Shown here: positions 54,637-64,000 of the stretch, piece after piece
Numbering within the stretch: position 1 is the first letter of the stretch
How the letters are laid out: every line of letters begins with the position of its first letter
Source: Helicobacter enhydrae
Lineage (GTDB): Bacteria; Campylobacterota; Campylobacteria; Campylobacterales; Helicobacteraceae
Reading direction: 5' to 3'
Assembly: GCF_001693335.1 (NCBI RefSeq)
Contig: NZ_CP016503.1
Span: 1,054,001-1,118,000 of the forward strand
Length of the DNA stretch: 64,000 bases
Translations under genes and position numbers: made by a program
Notes under the pieces: model-generated
What the model saw: the letters and a program-made list of their open reading frames with translations, nothing else
Database searches by the model: none
Told to the model about the DNA's origin: nothing

Positions 54637-55898
54637 AAAAATTTTGGCTTGGTTTGTTGTTGCTAGGCGGCATTTGTTTGGGTGCTTTCAACGAGGATGA
54701 TATGATCAATGAGGCTCTCAATGCGGTAGAGGCAAATCAATACTCTCAAGCCAGAGATTTGTATCTTGCCCTTTATGATGAGAGCCACAAAATCGAATAC
54801 TTGCGTGAGAGTATTTTGGTGTCATCACTGCTCAAAGCCCCCCAGCAAACAATCAATCTCGTAGAGTTATACAAAAAAGCACATAGTGCCTATGATTTGG
54901 AAGTGGAGAAAATCCTTGCTGATTCTTATATGAAGCTAGGCAATACCCAAAAGGCAATCACTATCATTGAGAGAATCAAGCTAAAAGACGATACCCCTCT
55001 TGTGCGTGAAATACTTGGGACACTCTATCTACAGCAAAACCATCTAGATCGTGCGCTCAAAGAACTCAATCGAGCCTATACTGACGGGCATAGTGAGAGT
55101 AGTTTGGAAAAAATGATGGCGATTTATCTACAAAGCAACAAAATCAAACAAGTCAGCGAAATGCTAGATCAACATCTCAAAGAATATGGTTGCTCCCAAG
55201 AGCTATGCAAAAGCAGTCTAGAGTTTTATATCAAAACCAAACAGATTGGTCACGCCCAAAAACTGCTTGAAGATATTGAGGCAAAGATGCCCAGCCCCCA
55301 AAATGCAATGAATCTCATTATGCTTTATGCACACCAAAAAAAGTATGATGAAGCGTTGAAAATCGCACACAAATACCCCATCAAACGCGAAGTGTTTCTA
55401 GAGCTTTATATCGGCAAGGGGGATTATCTCAATGCTTCCAAAGAGGCACAGGGGATCTATGAAGAGAGTAAAAATCCTCAATACCTTGCACTTGCACAGA
55501 TCTATGCATTTGAGGCATACAAAGACAAAATCACACATCAGCAAATCAAAGAAATTGTCAAAAACACATTAGAAGCGATTGCCAAAATCAAAGCAACGCA
55601 ACGCCACGAAGAGGGAGTCTCTCTCGCAAGTCTTTGGAATTTTGCGGGGTATCTTTTGATTAATTATGATGTGAATCTTGTAGAGGGGGTTGAGTATGTC
55701 AAAAGAGCATTGGAGCTTGATCAAACAAATTATGAATTTCTTGATTCTTTGGCGTGGGGGTATTATAAGCTTGGGAAATGCCAAATGGCTCAAGAAGTGT
55801 TTGCACGGATCCCACAAGAGAAAATCAAGGAGTTCGCAGAATTGGCAGAGCATTTTGAGATAATTTCACGATGCAATATAGTAAAACAAAAAGATTAA
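54633..55898 (+). CDS. Secreted TPR-repeat protein
   Basis: A 421-residue protein with a signal peptide (FWLGLLLLGGICLGAF) and helical repeats across the whole length, e.g. LADSYMKLGNTQKAITIIE, LGTLYLQQNHLDRALKELN and LAWGYYKLGKCQMAQEVF, which are TPR units. TPR proteins are periplasmic or lipid-bilayer-associated scaffolds. Forms an operon with the YkgJ-like gene and the exporter. Confidence 0.8.
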   Translation: MKKFWLGLLLLGGICLGAFNEDDMINEALNAVEANQYSQARDLYLALYDESHKIEYLRESILVSSLLKAPQQTINLVELYKKAHSAYDLEVEKILADSYMKLGNTQKAITIIERIKLKDDTPLVREILGTLYLQQNHLDRALKELNRAYTDGHSESSLEKMMAIYLQSNKIKQVSEMLDQHLKEYGCSQELCKSSLEFYIKTKQIGHAQKLLEDIEAKMPSPQNAMNLIMLYAHQKKYDEALKIAHKYPIKREVFLELYIGKGDYLNASKEAQGIYEESKNPQYLALAQIYAFEAYKDKITHQQIKEIVKNTLEAIAKIKATQRHEEGVSLASLWNFAGYLLINYDVNLVEGVEYVKRALELDQTNYEFLDSLAWGYYKLGKCQMAQEVFARIPQEKIKEFAELAEHFEIISRCNIVKQKD

Positions 55899-55899
55899 G

Positions 55900-55905
55900 T
55901 ATAAT
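55900..55905 (+). promoter_or_regulatory. -10 box for the ferredoxin operon
   Basis: TTAAGTATAATTTAAG contains TATAAT just after the TPR gene stop, about 75 nt upstream of the ferredoxin start. Confidence 0.55.
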
Positions 55906-55980
55906 TTAAGAATAGTTTGGCTAAAACACAAGCTTAAAATTTTAGATTATTGAATTTATCTTGAATCAAAAGGAGAAAAA

Positions 55981-56232
55981 ATGGCAGTAATGATTGGCGA
56001 TGAATGTATCGCGTGCGATGCTTGTCGAGAAGAATGTCCCAATGAGGCGATCGAAGAGGGCGATCCGATTTATAGTGTCGATCCTGATCGTTGCACAGAA
56101 TGTATCGGATATTATGATGAACCCACCTGTATCAGTGTTTGTCCGGTTGATGCAATCAGTGCAGATCCAGACAATATGGAGAGCATTGAAGAGCTGAAGT
56201 TTAAATTTGAGCAATTGCAAAAAGGCGAATAG
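55981..56232 (+). CDS. fdxA: 2[4Fe-4S] ferredoxin
   Basis: An 83-residue bacterial-type ferredoxin. CIACDACREECPNEA binds the first cluster; CTECIGYYDEPTCISVCPVDA binds the second with the inserted loop of the Alvin/YfhL type. It carries electrons in the cytosol, for example from pyruvate or 2-oxoglutarate oxidoreductases. Strong AAAGGAG upstream. It leads the gppA-waaC-lpxL operon, as in H. pylori, where the gene is called fdxA by some authors. Confidence 0.9.
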   Translation: MAVMIGDECIACDACREECPNEAIEEGDPIYSVDPDRCTECIGYYDEPTCISVCPVDAISADPDNMESIEELKFKFEQLQKGE

Positions 56233-56239
56233 AGACTAG

Positions 56240-57715
56240 ATGTCCAAAATTGTAGCTGTCATTGATATTGGTTCTAATTCCGTCAGAATGGCTATATACA
56301 GACGCACTAGTCGTTTTGGATTTTTTTTGTTGGATGAGAAAAAATCGCGAGTGCGTATTTCTGAAGGCTCTTATGAGAATCAAGGGGTGTTGCAAGAAAT
56401 CCCAATGCAAAGAACTATCAATGCACTTGCAGACTTTATGCAGATTGCCAAAATGTATAGGGCTAGGAAGATTTTTTGTGTGGCAACAAGTGCCTTGAGA
56501 GATGCACCCAATGCAGCAGCTTTTTTGAAAAGAGTCAAAGTCGAGTGTGGGCTACAGATCAAAATCATTGATGGAGCCAAAGAGGCTTATTATGGTTCTT
56601 TGGCTTGTGTGAATTTGTTGCACCAAAAAACAGGCTTGAGCATTGATGTGGGGGGCGGCTCGACGGAGTTTGGCGTGATTGAAGATGGCAAAATCCTCCA
56701 AACTTTTTCTTTGAATATCGGTGCGATCCGAATCAAAGAATTGTTTCTTGATACCAAAAGGGATTTTGAATCTGCCAAAGAATTTATCGTGCAAAGCCTA
56801 TCAAGCATAGCAAGTGGTATCAAATGCGATGTTGTCTTGGGGATCGGGGGGAGTATCCGTGCTTTGAGCAAAATTATTCTCAAAGAAGAGCGTGAAGTCC
56901 CGATTATGCACGGCTTTGAAGTGGAGTGCAAGCGTTATATTGATTTTTGCAATCAGATTATGCAAAGCGATGGGGAAGAGTTGCGTTCGATGGGATTCAA
57001 TGAAGAGAGGCTTGATAGCATTTGTGCGGGGGCGTTGATTTTTGCCACGATTTTGGAGTTTTTTCAGATCAAGCGTGTGGTCACTAGCGGTGTGGGTGTG
57101 CGTGAGGGTGTGTTTTTGTCTGATTTGTTGCGTAATCATCACGGACGCTTCCCAAATGCGATCAACCCCTCGCTGATGTCGCTATTGGATCGTTTCAGCG
57201 ATCAACGCTCCAAAAGAATCAAAAAAGAAGCTCTGGCTTTGTTTGATGTGTTGCTCCCTTGGCATCAATGCTCACAAGATTTGAGATACATCCTTGAGTG
57301 TGCAGGGCAACTTAGCGTGATAGGCTCTGTGCTTGGTTGCCATACGCAATCGATACATAGTGCACATCTTGCTTTTTGTGGATTGGAGTATGGCTTCTCA
57401 TATCAAGATCGATTTTTGATTAAAAATCTCATTGAGTTTGGCAACAAAAAACTCCCCAAAGACAACAAGCACAAGCACCTCACACTCTTTGAGCTTCAGG
57501 CGTTGAGTTTTATGTTGGCTTTGGCAAAGATTTTTGGCACCTTTGAGCATCGCATCACTTATGAATGGAGCAAAGAGGTGCTATATGTGAGGGGTGCGTC
57601 CTATTTGCAAAAAGACTTGGTGGGCAAAATCACCAAAATGATTCCTATCCAATGGGAGCATAAACCCAAAAGCCCTATGAAATCCAAAACATTCCACCCC
57701 AAAGCTTCGATATGA
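56240..57715 (+). CDS. gppA: Exopolyphosphatase/guanosine pentaphosphate phosphatase
   Basis: A 491-residue Ppx/GppA enzyme hydrolysing polyphosphate or pppGpp. The ASKHA-fold motifs are VIDIGSNSVRMAIY, CVATSALRDAPNA, LSIDVGGGSTEFGVI and VVLGIGGSIRALS. The C-terminal half is the helical HD-like domain. It starts eight nt after the ferredoxin stop and overlaps waaC by ATGA. Confidence 0.92.
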   Translation: MSKIVAVIDIGSNSVRMAIYRRTSRFGFFLLDEKKSRVRISEGSYENQGVLQEIPMQRTINALADFMQIAKMYRARKIFCVATSALRDAPNAAAFLKRVKVECGLQIKIIDGAKEAYYGSLACVNLLHQKTGLSIDVGGGSTEFGVIEDGKILQTFSLNIGAIRIKELFLDTKRDFESAKEFIVQSLSSIASGIKCDVVLGIGGSIRALSKIILKEEREVPIMHGFEVECKRYIDFCNQIMQSDGEELRSMGFNEERLDSICAGALIFATILEFFQIKRVVTSGVGVREGVFLSDLLRNHHGRFPNAINPSLMSLLDRFSDQRSKRIKKEALALFDVLLPWHQCSQDLRYILECAGQLSVIGSVLGCHTQSIHSAHLAFCGLEYGFSYQDRFLIKNLIEFGNKKLPKDNKHKHLTLFELQALSFMLALAKIFGTFEHRITYEWSKEVLYVRGASYLQKDLVGKITKMIPIQWEHKPKSPMKSKTFHPKASI

Positions 57716-58686
57716 GGATCGCAATCATTCGTTTGAGTGCATTGGGGGACATTGTCGTGGCGATGAGTTTTTTGCCACAACTTAGAAACGCCTATCCAGA
57801 TTGTGAGATTGATTGGTTTGTGGATGAGAGGTTTGCAGAAATCTTGAGCCAATCTCCGCTCGTGGATCGCGTGATTTCTTTGCCACTCAAACGGGCTAGT
57901 CGCAGTTTCAATCTACCACTTTTGTGTCAAATCGCCTATCGTCAAACGCAAATGCCCCATTATGATATGGTCGTGGATATGCAGGGCTTGTGTAAATCAG
58001 CGATCCTTGGATGGTTGTTGCCATCCAAAGACTATCGCGGGTTTGATTCTGCGAGTATCAAGGAGGGGGTGGCAAGTGTGTTTTATCGCGATAAAGTGCA
58101 TATTGCTTATGAGGAAAATATTTTGAAGCGTAATGCCAAAGTCTTGGGGCTGAGTGAAAATCAAATGCAAACAAGAGATCAAGCCTTTGGTTTCACCGAT
58201 ATGGCATCAATGAGAGCACAAGACATCCTTGCTGCTTCCTCCAAACTCAATGTATTGCTTGTGATTGAGGCTTCAAAACCCCAAAAAATGTATCCAATCG
58301 AGCATTTCGTGGAGTTGTGCAACTTGTGTGATTCTGTAGAGTTTTGGGTGCTACATCATACGCATTCGGATTTGGCTCACACACTTTGCAATCAGACACA
58401 AGCACGCCTATTGCCCAAACTCAATCTCGATGAGGTCAAAGCTCTAGTAGCCAGTGTCGATGCCATCATTGGTGGAGATACAGGGATCACGCATTTGGCG
58501 TGGGCTATGCACAAGCCAAGCGTGACACTCTATGGCAACACACCCCTTGCAAGATTTGAGCTTGGTGGGAGGCATCATATTTCGTTGAGTGCCAATCCAA
58601 AGGCGTGTTATGCCAAAGATGATTGGTCGATTCGCCATATCAAGCCACAAGAAGTGCTAGAATCTCTAAGAAAGATATTGCAATGA
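57712..58686 (+). CDS. waaC: LPS heptosyltransferase I
   Basis: A 324-residue GT9 enzyme that adds the first heptose to Kdo in the LPS inner core. IIRLSALGDIVVAMSFLPQL is the N-terminal motif; VDMQGLCKSAILGWLL, and the C-terminal GGDTGITHLAWAMHKPSVTL bind the ADP-heptose. Same place as in H. pylori, between gppA and the acyltransferase. Overlaps the acyltransferase start by ATGA. Confidence 0.93.
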   Translation: MRIAIIRLSALGDIVVAMSFLPQLRNAYPDCEIDWFVDERFAEILSQSPLVDRVISLPLKRASRSFNLPLLCQIAYRQTQMPHYDMVVDMQGLCKSAILGWLLPSKDYRGFDSASIKEGVASVFYRDKVHIAYEENILKRNAKVLGLSENQMQTRDQAFGFTDMASMRAQDILAASSKLNVLLVIEASKPQKMYPIEHFVELCNLCDSVEFWVLHHTHSDLAHTLCNQTQARLLPKLNLDEVKALVASVDAIIGGDTGITHLAWAMHKPSVTLYGNTPLARFELGGRHHISLSANPKACYAKDDWSIRHIKPQEVLESLRKILQ

Positions 58687-59597
58687 AAAATTTCATCGGG
58701 TTTTGTTTTGTTTGTATGATGAAATGCTGCGGCTATTTGTTTGCCAAAATGCCCCACAGATGCTTTTTGTTTTGCGTGGATAGCTTGGCGTTTGTGTTTC
58801 GCAAGTTTGATAAAAGACGCTATCAAGACGCCTTGATAAACTTGAATTTCGTATATGCAGATCAAATGAACGATGAGGAAAAGCACCAAATTATTCTTAG
58901 AAACTATCGCAATTTTGCTTTTGTGTTGCTTGAGAGTTTGCGCGCAATGTATATCGATAAGCAAGAGCATTATCAGAAATTTGATTTTGAAAACCTTGAT
59001 TATTATTTGGATATTGAGCGAGAGGGCAAAAGTGCCGTGATTGTTTCAGGGCACTTTGGCTATTGGGAAGCGATTGGCAGTGCGTTGCCTCGTTTCACCC
59101 CAAACCACGAATTGTATTCTCTTGGGCGTTTGACGCAGTTTGAAGCAGTCAATCAAGTCATCATCCAAAGCCGTCAATCCTATGGGGTGAAGCTCATAGA
59201 CAAAAAGGGAGCTTTGAAAGACTTGCTCAAACTATACGCCAAACCTAGACAAATCGCAGGAATCATTGTGGATCAAAATGTTTTTCCCAATGAGGGGGTG
59301 TGGGTGGAGTTTTTTGGCAAAGAAGTGACACACACGCCGGTTGCTTCGGTGCTATCAAGGCGTTTCAAGATCCCTATTGTGCCGGTATTTATCGATTTCA
59401 ACGAGGATTATACGCGTTTCAAAGTGAAGTTTTTCGAGCCTTTTTATTGTCCCGTGAGTGAAAATGTGCAAGAGGATATTTTGGAAGCGACACAACGACA
59501 GGCACAAATCATGCAAGAGATGGTTGAAGCCAATCCCAAAAGTTGGTTTTGGTTCCACAAACGCTTCAAGGCAAGGTATTCAGAGATTTATCACTAG
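58683..59597 (+). CDS. lpxL: Lipid A late acyltransferase (LpxL/HtrB family)
   Basis: A 304-residue inner-membrane enzyme adding a secondary acyl chain to lipid A. One N-terminal hydrophobic segment; VIVSGHFGYWEAIGSA carries the H-x4-E catalytic pair; VDQNVFPNEGVWVEFFGKE and PKSWFWFHKRFKAR are the later family motifs. The ATG at 58683 overlaps the waaC stop. The 3' end overlaps the convergent phosphoethanolamine transferase by four bases. Confidence 0.92.
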   Translation: MKNFIGFCFVCMMKCCGYLFAKMPHRCFLFCVDSLAFVFRKFDKRRYQDALINLNFVYADQMNDEEKHQIILRNYRNFAFVLLESLRAMYIDKQEHYQKFDFENLDYYLDIEREGKSAVIVSGHFGYWEAIGSALPRFTPNHELYSLGRLTQFEAVNQVIIQSRQSYGVKLIDKKGALKDLLKLYAKPRQIAGIIVDQNVFPNEGVWVEFFGKEVTHTPVASVLSRRFKIPIVPVFIDFNEDYTRFKVKFFEPFYCPVSENVQEDILEATQRQAQIMQEMVEANPKSWFWFHKRFKARYSEIYH

Positions 59598-60133
59598 CGT
59601 GCGGTGAGGTCCAAATTTGATTCATAAACGCTTGTTTTGATACCAAACAGCCCAAGCAAAGTGTGGAAAACATAGTCGTGATTGAGTGGAGAGTTTGTTT
59701 TCTTGATGCTTGATTCTCTTTGGGTGTCAAAGCCATTGCCAAGCCACAGAATCGAGGGGATGAGGGTTTGTTCATCAGGAGCCATAAAATAAGGCATTCC
59801 GCCATGCATAAACATATTGTTTTCGCCCAAACTTTCCCCGTGGTCGCTCACATACCACAATGCCACATCATAGTCTTTTTGGATTGCCTTGAGTTGCTCG
59901 ATCGCAGAATTGACAAAAAAGTCTGTATAGGCGATACTATTGTCATAAGTGTTGATGAGTGCCTCTTGGGAGCAGGTTTGGATTTCTGATGTTTGGCATA
60001 TAGGTGCAAATCTCTCAAACTCTTTTGGATAGCGTTTGTGATACGCTTGTCCGTGACTACCGAGCTGATGAAGGACGACAAAAGTGGATCGGTGATTGGC
60101 TGTTTGAATGATGTGTGCAAGATCGGTGAGCAT
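59594..60133 (-). CDS. eptA: EptA-like phosphoethanolamine transferase, C-terminal part (out of frame)
   Basis: The 3' part of one gene whose 5' part is at 60142-61155. It holds VVLHQLGSHGQAYHKRYP and ALWYVSDHGESLGE, which provide the Asp and His zinc ligands of the alkaline-phosphatase-like domain. It starts inside the domain and lacks the membrane part and nucleophile. The ATG at 60133 is simply the first ATG in the frame. The whole gene at G9 would be about 520 residues, normal for EptA. Confidence 0.8.
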   Translation of the reverse strand: MLTDLAHIIQTANHRSTFVVLHQLGSHGQAYHKRYPKEFERFAPICQTSEIQTCSQEALINTYDNSIAYTDFFVNSAIEQLKAIQKDYDVALWYVSDHGESLGENNMFMHGGMPYFMAPDEQTLIPSILWLGNGFDTQRESSIKKTNSPLNHDYVFHTLLGLFGIKTSVYESNLDLTAR

Positions 60134-60141
60134 GATTGCAT

Positions 60142-61155
60142 CTAGTGCCCCCCCCTATCATAAAATTTGATGTGATTTTTGGGTAGCCGTATGCACACTT
60201 GACCTATGCACCCTCCACCATTGTTGCCGATATAATAAGTCTGAATGCCCACGCGTTGGGTAATATCCAAGATATTATCGCGAAACTCTGACAAATAACG
60301 CTTGGTGTATGTTTGATGTGTGTAATTTGTGAGCATACAAGGGACAGAAATCGCCGTGATCACGCCACAAGATCGAAAGTTTCGGAAGCTAATGATTTGG
60401 TTTTGTTGAGACAAAAGGGGAGTGGTGGGTTTGCTATAGCCATTGATGGCAAAGTTTGCACTTCTAGCACTCTCGCCAATGATCAAAACGATGAATTTAG
60501 GTTTCTGGCTTTTTTGAAGCACGGCATCAAGTGCGATTTGCTCGTATTTGAGTTGAGATTTGTATTGTTGATCGATGAACTGAATGCTTGTGCGAATCGG
60601 AGAGATGGGGTTTGATATGTAGTAGAGGAGTCTGTCTTTTTTGAAAGCAAAAGTTATATCCGTGCCAACCAATCCAAACCATAGCAATAGCACAGCCCCG
60701 GCATATCCTAGGAGAATCACGCATTTTGTGATCAATGCAGGAAGCAGTCTAGGGCTTTTGGCAAGTGGCAGATACAAAATCACCAAAGCAGGGATTCCAA
60801 ACCAAAGACAAAAATGCCAAAACACAGGCAGTGTCAAGCTTTCTTGAAACTCTCTAGGATTTGCATAGATCAGGCTTTGGATCACATCAGTTGTGATACC
60901 AATATGCAGTGTGTTGATGATGTATGAACTAGCACTCGCAATCAGCAAGATGAGCAAGGAGACCCATTTGATCGTCCAACGACAGCTTAAAATCTCAAGT
61001 GCCATTGCCAATAGCAGGGTGAGCAGAGAGCTTGCAAGAATCGTTTGTTCTGATGAGAGGCTTTGTTTGAGAATATCAAAGAAGTAGGTGTTATAAAACA
61101 GACTTAACACCAACGCAAAGCAGAAAATAAACAAGTGGTATGAAAGTTTCAACAT
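60142..61155 (-). CDS. eptA: EptA-like phosphoethanolamine transferase, N-terminal part (phase OFF)
   Basis: The 337-residue 5' part has five membrane helices (to about 160) and the start of the periplasmic catalytic domain: VLIIGESARSANFAINGYSK (zinc-binding Glu) and SCGVITAISVPCML with the nucleophile Thr. It ends YDRGGH and TAG directly after a G8 tract. At G9 the frame would continue into the C-terminal part. EptA adds phosphoethanolamine to lipid A and raises resistance to cationic peptides. ATG at 61155 with AAGGAAC upstream and TATAAT at 61182-61187. Confidence 0.85.
   Translation of the reverse strand: MLKLSYHLFIFCFALVLSLFYNTYFFDILKQSLSSEQTILASSLLTLLLAMALEILSCRWTIKWVSLLILLIASASSYIINTLHIGITTDVIQSLIYANPREFQESLTLPVFWHFCLWFGIPALVILYLPLAKSPRLLPALITKCVILLGYAGAVLLLWFGLVGTDITFAFKKDRLLYYISNPISPIRTSIQFIDQQYKSQLKYEQIALDAVLQKSQKPKFIVLIIGESARSANFAINGYSKPTTPLLSQQNQIISFRNFRSCGVITAISVPCMLTNYTHQTYTKRYLSEFRDNILDITQRVGIQTYYIGNNGGGCIGQVCIRLPKNHIKFYDRGGH
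60148..60155 (+). repeat. C8/G8 tract splitting the eptA-like gene
   Basis: Eight C on the plus strand, read as G8 in the gene. G9 restores the full frame by my count; G8 ends at a TAG. Confidence 0.9.
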
Positions 61156-61181
61156 AATGTTCCTTGGGATTTTTTGATTGG

Positions 61182-61187
61182 ATTATA
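61182..61187 (-). promoter_or_regulatory. -10 box for the eptA-like gene
   Basis: CATTATAATCC on the minus strand holds TATAAT 27 nt upstream of the ATG. Confidence 0.6.
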
Positions 61188-61199
61188 ATGATAATACTT

Positions 61200-61701
61200 C
61201 AATCACGCAAAATGCACATCAAAAGCAGAGCGATAAAAGATATTTTTGCTTATTCCCCCCCTTTTTCAAAAACTTCAGCAGATTTTAAGTTTATTGTTTG
61301 TATGATTGCACTTCCCAATCAGTGAGACACTTTTTATCTCCTAGATTTTGGCTTTGTTTTTTAATTTTTATGATTCAAAAAACTATTGTTTTAATTTAGT
61401 CATTTAGAAATGTTTTGAAACATTGATTTGGTTGTTCTATTTTATAGCTTTGTCTTTTTGAGATATTGAAATAAGATAATGATCTTTGACAACTAAGCAA
61501 AAGAATGTTAAGTATTAACCTTTACAAGTCAAACAAAGACTTTAAAAAATAAGACTTAATATTCTGATGTCATTACAACTCTTATAACCCGTATAGATTT
61601 TTCTATATTGAAGTTATAACTTGTGATACACAGAGTTTTGGGACAAACACTTTTATGGAGAGTTTAGCCACTGATTCATTCTTTGGCTCAAACTTCCATT
61701 T
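61200..61701 (+). promoter_or_regulatory. rRNA operon leader with boxA-like element and processing arm
   Basis: No gene is seen. TGATCTTTGACAA at 61480-61492 matches the boxA antitermination element (TGCTCTTTAACAA in E. coli). CTAAGCAAAAGAA at 61493-61505 is the 5' arm of a stem whose 3' arm lies at 63244-63256 after the 16S gene. TTTTATGGAGAGTTT occurs at 61651-61665 and again at the true 16S start (61701-61715). A promoter upstream of boxA is expected; TTCTATTTTATAGC near 61435-61448 is a weak candidate. Confidence 0.55.
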
Positions 61702-63199
<1,498 letters not shown>

Positions 63200-63243
63200 C
63201 AAGAGAGATAAGCAAGCATTCATTTGCTTTGCTTCAACTTGAC

Positions 63244-63256
63244 TTCTTTTGCTTAG
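63244..63256 (+). promoter_or_regulatory. 3' arm of the pre-16S processing stem
   Basis: TTCTTTTGCTTAG is the exact reverse complement of the 13 nt at 61493-61505. Pairing would loop out the whole 16S gene, as in RNase III processing stems. Confidence 0.7.
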
Positions 63257-63287
63257 TTTTCAGAGATTATTTATCTTTGGTGCATTG

Positions 63288-63364
<77 letters not shown>

Positions 63365-63367
63365 TAA

Positions 63368-63443
63368 GGGGAATTAGCTCAGCTGGGAGAGCGCCTGCTT
63401 TGCACGCAGGAGGTCAGCGGTTCGATCCCGCTATTCTCCACCA
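63368..63443 (+). tRNA. tRNA-Ala (TGC)
   Basis: A 76 nt cloverleaf from GGGGAAT to ATTCTCC-A-CCA, with anticodon TGC at 63401-63403 and a TTCGATCCC T-loop; CCA is encoded. Second tRNA of the 16S-23S spacer. Confidence 0.97.
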
Positions 63444-63450
63444 AGATTTC

Positions 63451-63493
63451 AAAGTCTAATCTAAGTCTTTATCAAAGGTTTAGATTAGACTTT
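63451..63493 (+). promoter_or_regulatory. Strong hairpin between tRNA-Ala and 23S
   Basis: AAAGTCTAATCTAA and TTAGATTAGACTTT form a perfect 14 bp stem with a 15 nt loop. A processing signal is more likely than a terminator, because 23S must be transcribed through. Confidence 0.6.
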
Positions 63494-63647
63494 TGTCTAA
63501 GCGTTATTTGATTTATCATTGTTAATAGCCTATAGTAATAAGACTACAATAACTCTGCTTTAAAAGAGTGTAGCAATACATTCAATAAGGCAGTGATGAC
63601 TTAGAATCATTCATTACAAGCAGTTTTATCAATACTTTAAAAGCAAT

Positions 63648-64000
63648 AAATAAGCTTTTAAGGGCAGATGGTGGATGCCTTGGCAAAGAGAGGCGATGAA
63701 GGACGTACTAGACTGCGATAAGCTACGGGGAGCTGTCAAGAAGCTTTGATCCGTAGATTTCCGAATGGGGCAACCCAATACATAGAGATATGTATTACCT
63801 TAAATGGAGCGAACCTAGGGAAGTGAAACATCTCAGTACCTAGAGGAAAAGAAATCAATAGAGATTCTCTTAGTAGCGGCGAGCGAACGGGGAAGAGGGC
63901 AAACCAAGTGCTTGCACTTGGGGTTGAGGACTGCAATATCCACTGCAATCATTTAGTAGAATAACTTGGAAAAGTTAGCCACAGAGGGTGATAGCCCCGT
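63648..64000 (+). rRNA. 23S ribosomal RNA, 5' part
   Basis: GGTGGATGCCTTGGC at 63670, AGAGGCGATGAAGGACGTACTAG and GCGGCGAGCGAACGGGG are conserved 23S 5'-domain sequences. The gene runs off the right edge. The exact 5' end is estimated from the E. coli position of GGTGGATGCC. Confidence 0.93.

Overview
The window is chromosomal DNA of a Helicobacter (Campylobacterota). The 16S rRNA gene is Helicobacter-like, and the order ferredoxin–gppA–waaC–lipid A acyltransferase and the linkages dnaG–PP-loop ATPase and rpsR–ssb–rpsF–holA match what I recall of H. pylori. Homopolymeric G/C tracts sit in surface-carbohydrate genes, as is usual in the genus. Unlike H. pylori, the 16S gene is linked to tRNA-Ile, tRNA-Ala and 23S, which suggests an enterohepatic-type species. 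I cannot name the species.

Layout. 1-3.5 kb: a leftward overlapping operon ilvC, small lipoprotein, dprA, ruvX, EamA transporter and a truncated GT-C-like membrane protein. 4.4-9.0 kb: autotransporter AT1. 10-12 kb: groES-groEL behind a CIRCE operator. 12.1-20.5 kb: a GT8 glycosyltransferase, a Tat-exported spermidine-dehydrogenase-like flavoprotein, an alpha/beta hydrolase, two GT2 glycosyltransferases (one split) and rpsR-ssb-rpsF-holA. 21.6-31.0 kb: tandem autotransporters AT2 and AT3. 32-34.7 kb: dnaG and a PP-loop ATPase. 36-41.8 kb: a leftward cluster of an HP0268-like protein, miaB, an acyltransferase, a PilM/PilN/PilO-like trio and an outer-membrane porin. 42.7-47.4 kb: autotransporter AT4. 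47.6-52 kb: feoB, rpoD, xseB. 52.2-59.6 kb: an MMPL-like exporter, a YkgJ-type Cys-cluster protein, a TPR protein and the ferredoxin-gppA-waaC-lpxL operon. 59.6-61.2 kb: a phosphoethanolamine transferase split by a frameshift. 61.7 kb to the end: the rRNA operon.

Two systems stand out. First, six copies of a roughly 380-475 bp non-coding repeat lie between the housekeeping blocks, mostly beside autotransporter genes. Each end of every copy carries a GC-rich hairpin that overlaps a canonical four-run G-quadruplex motif (12 motifs in all). The first three copies point one way and the last three the other. AT1 sits between direct copies and AT2-AT3 between inverted copies. The autotransporters share blocks that are nearly identical in DNA inside otherwise diverged genes, which looks like gene conversion. 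The idea that the G-quadruplex repeats promote recombination among surface autotransporters is my inference.

Second, slippery tracts appear to switch surface chemistry. The GT8 gene (C13) reads through. One GT2 gene (G13), the phosphoethanolamine transferase (G8) and AT4 (G9, counted from its strong upstream start) are out of frame. A second GT2 gene (C10) would change only its basic C-terminal tail. Tract lengths are read from one assembled sequence and may be heterogeneous in the population.
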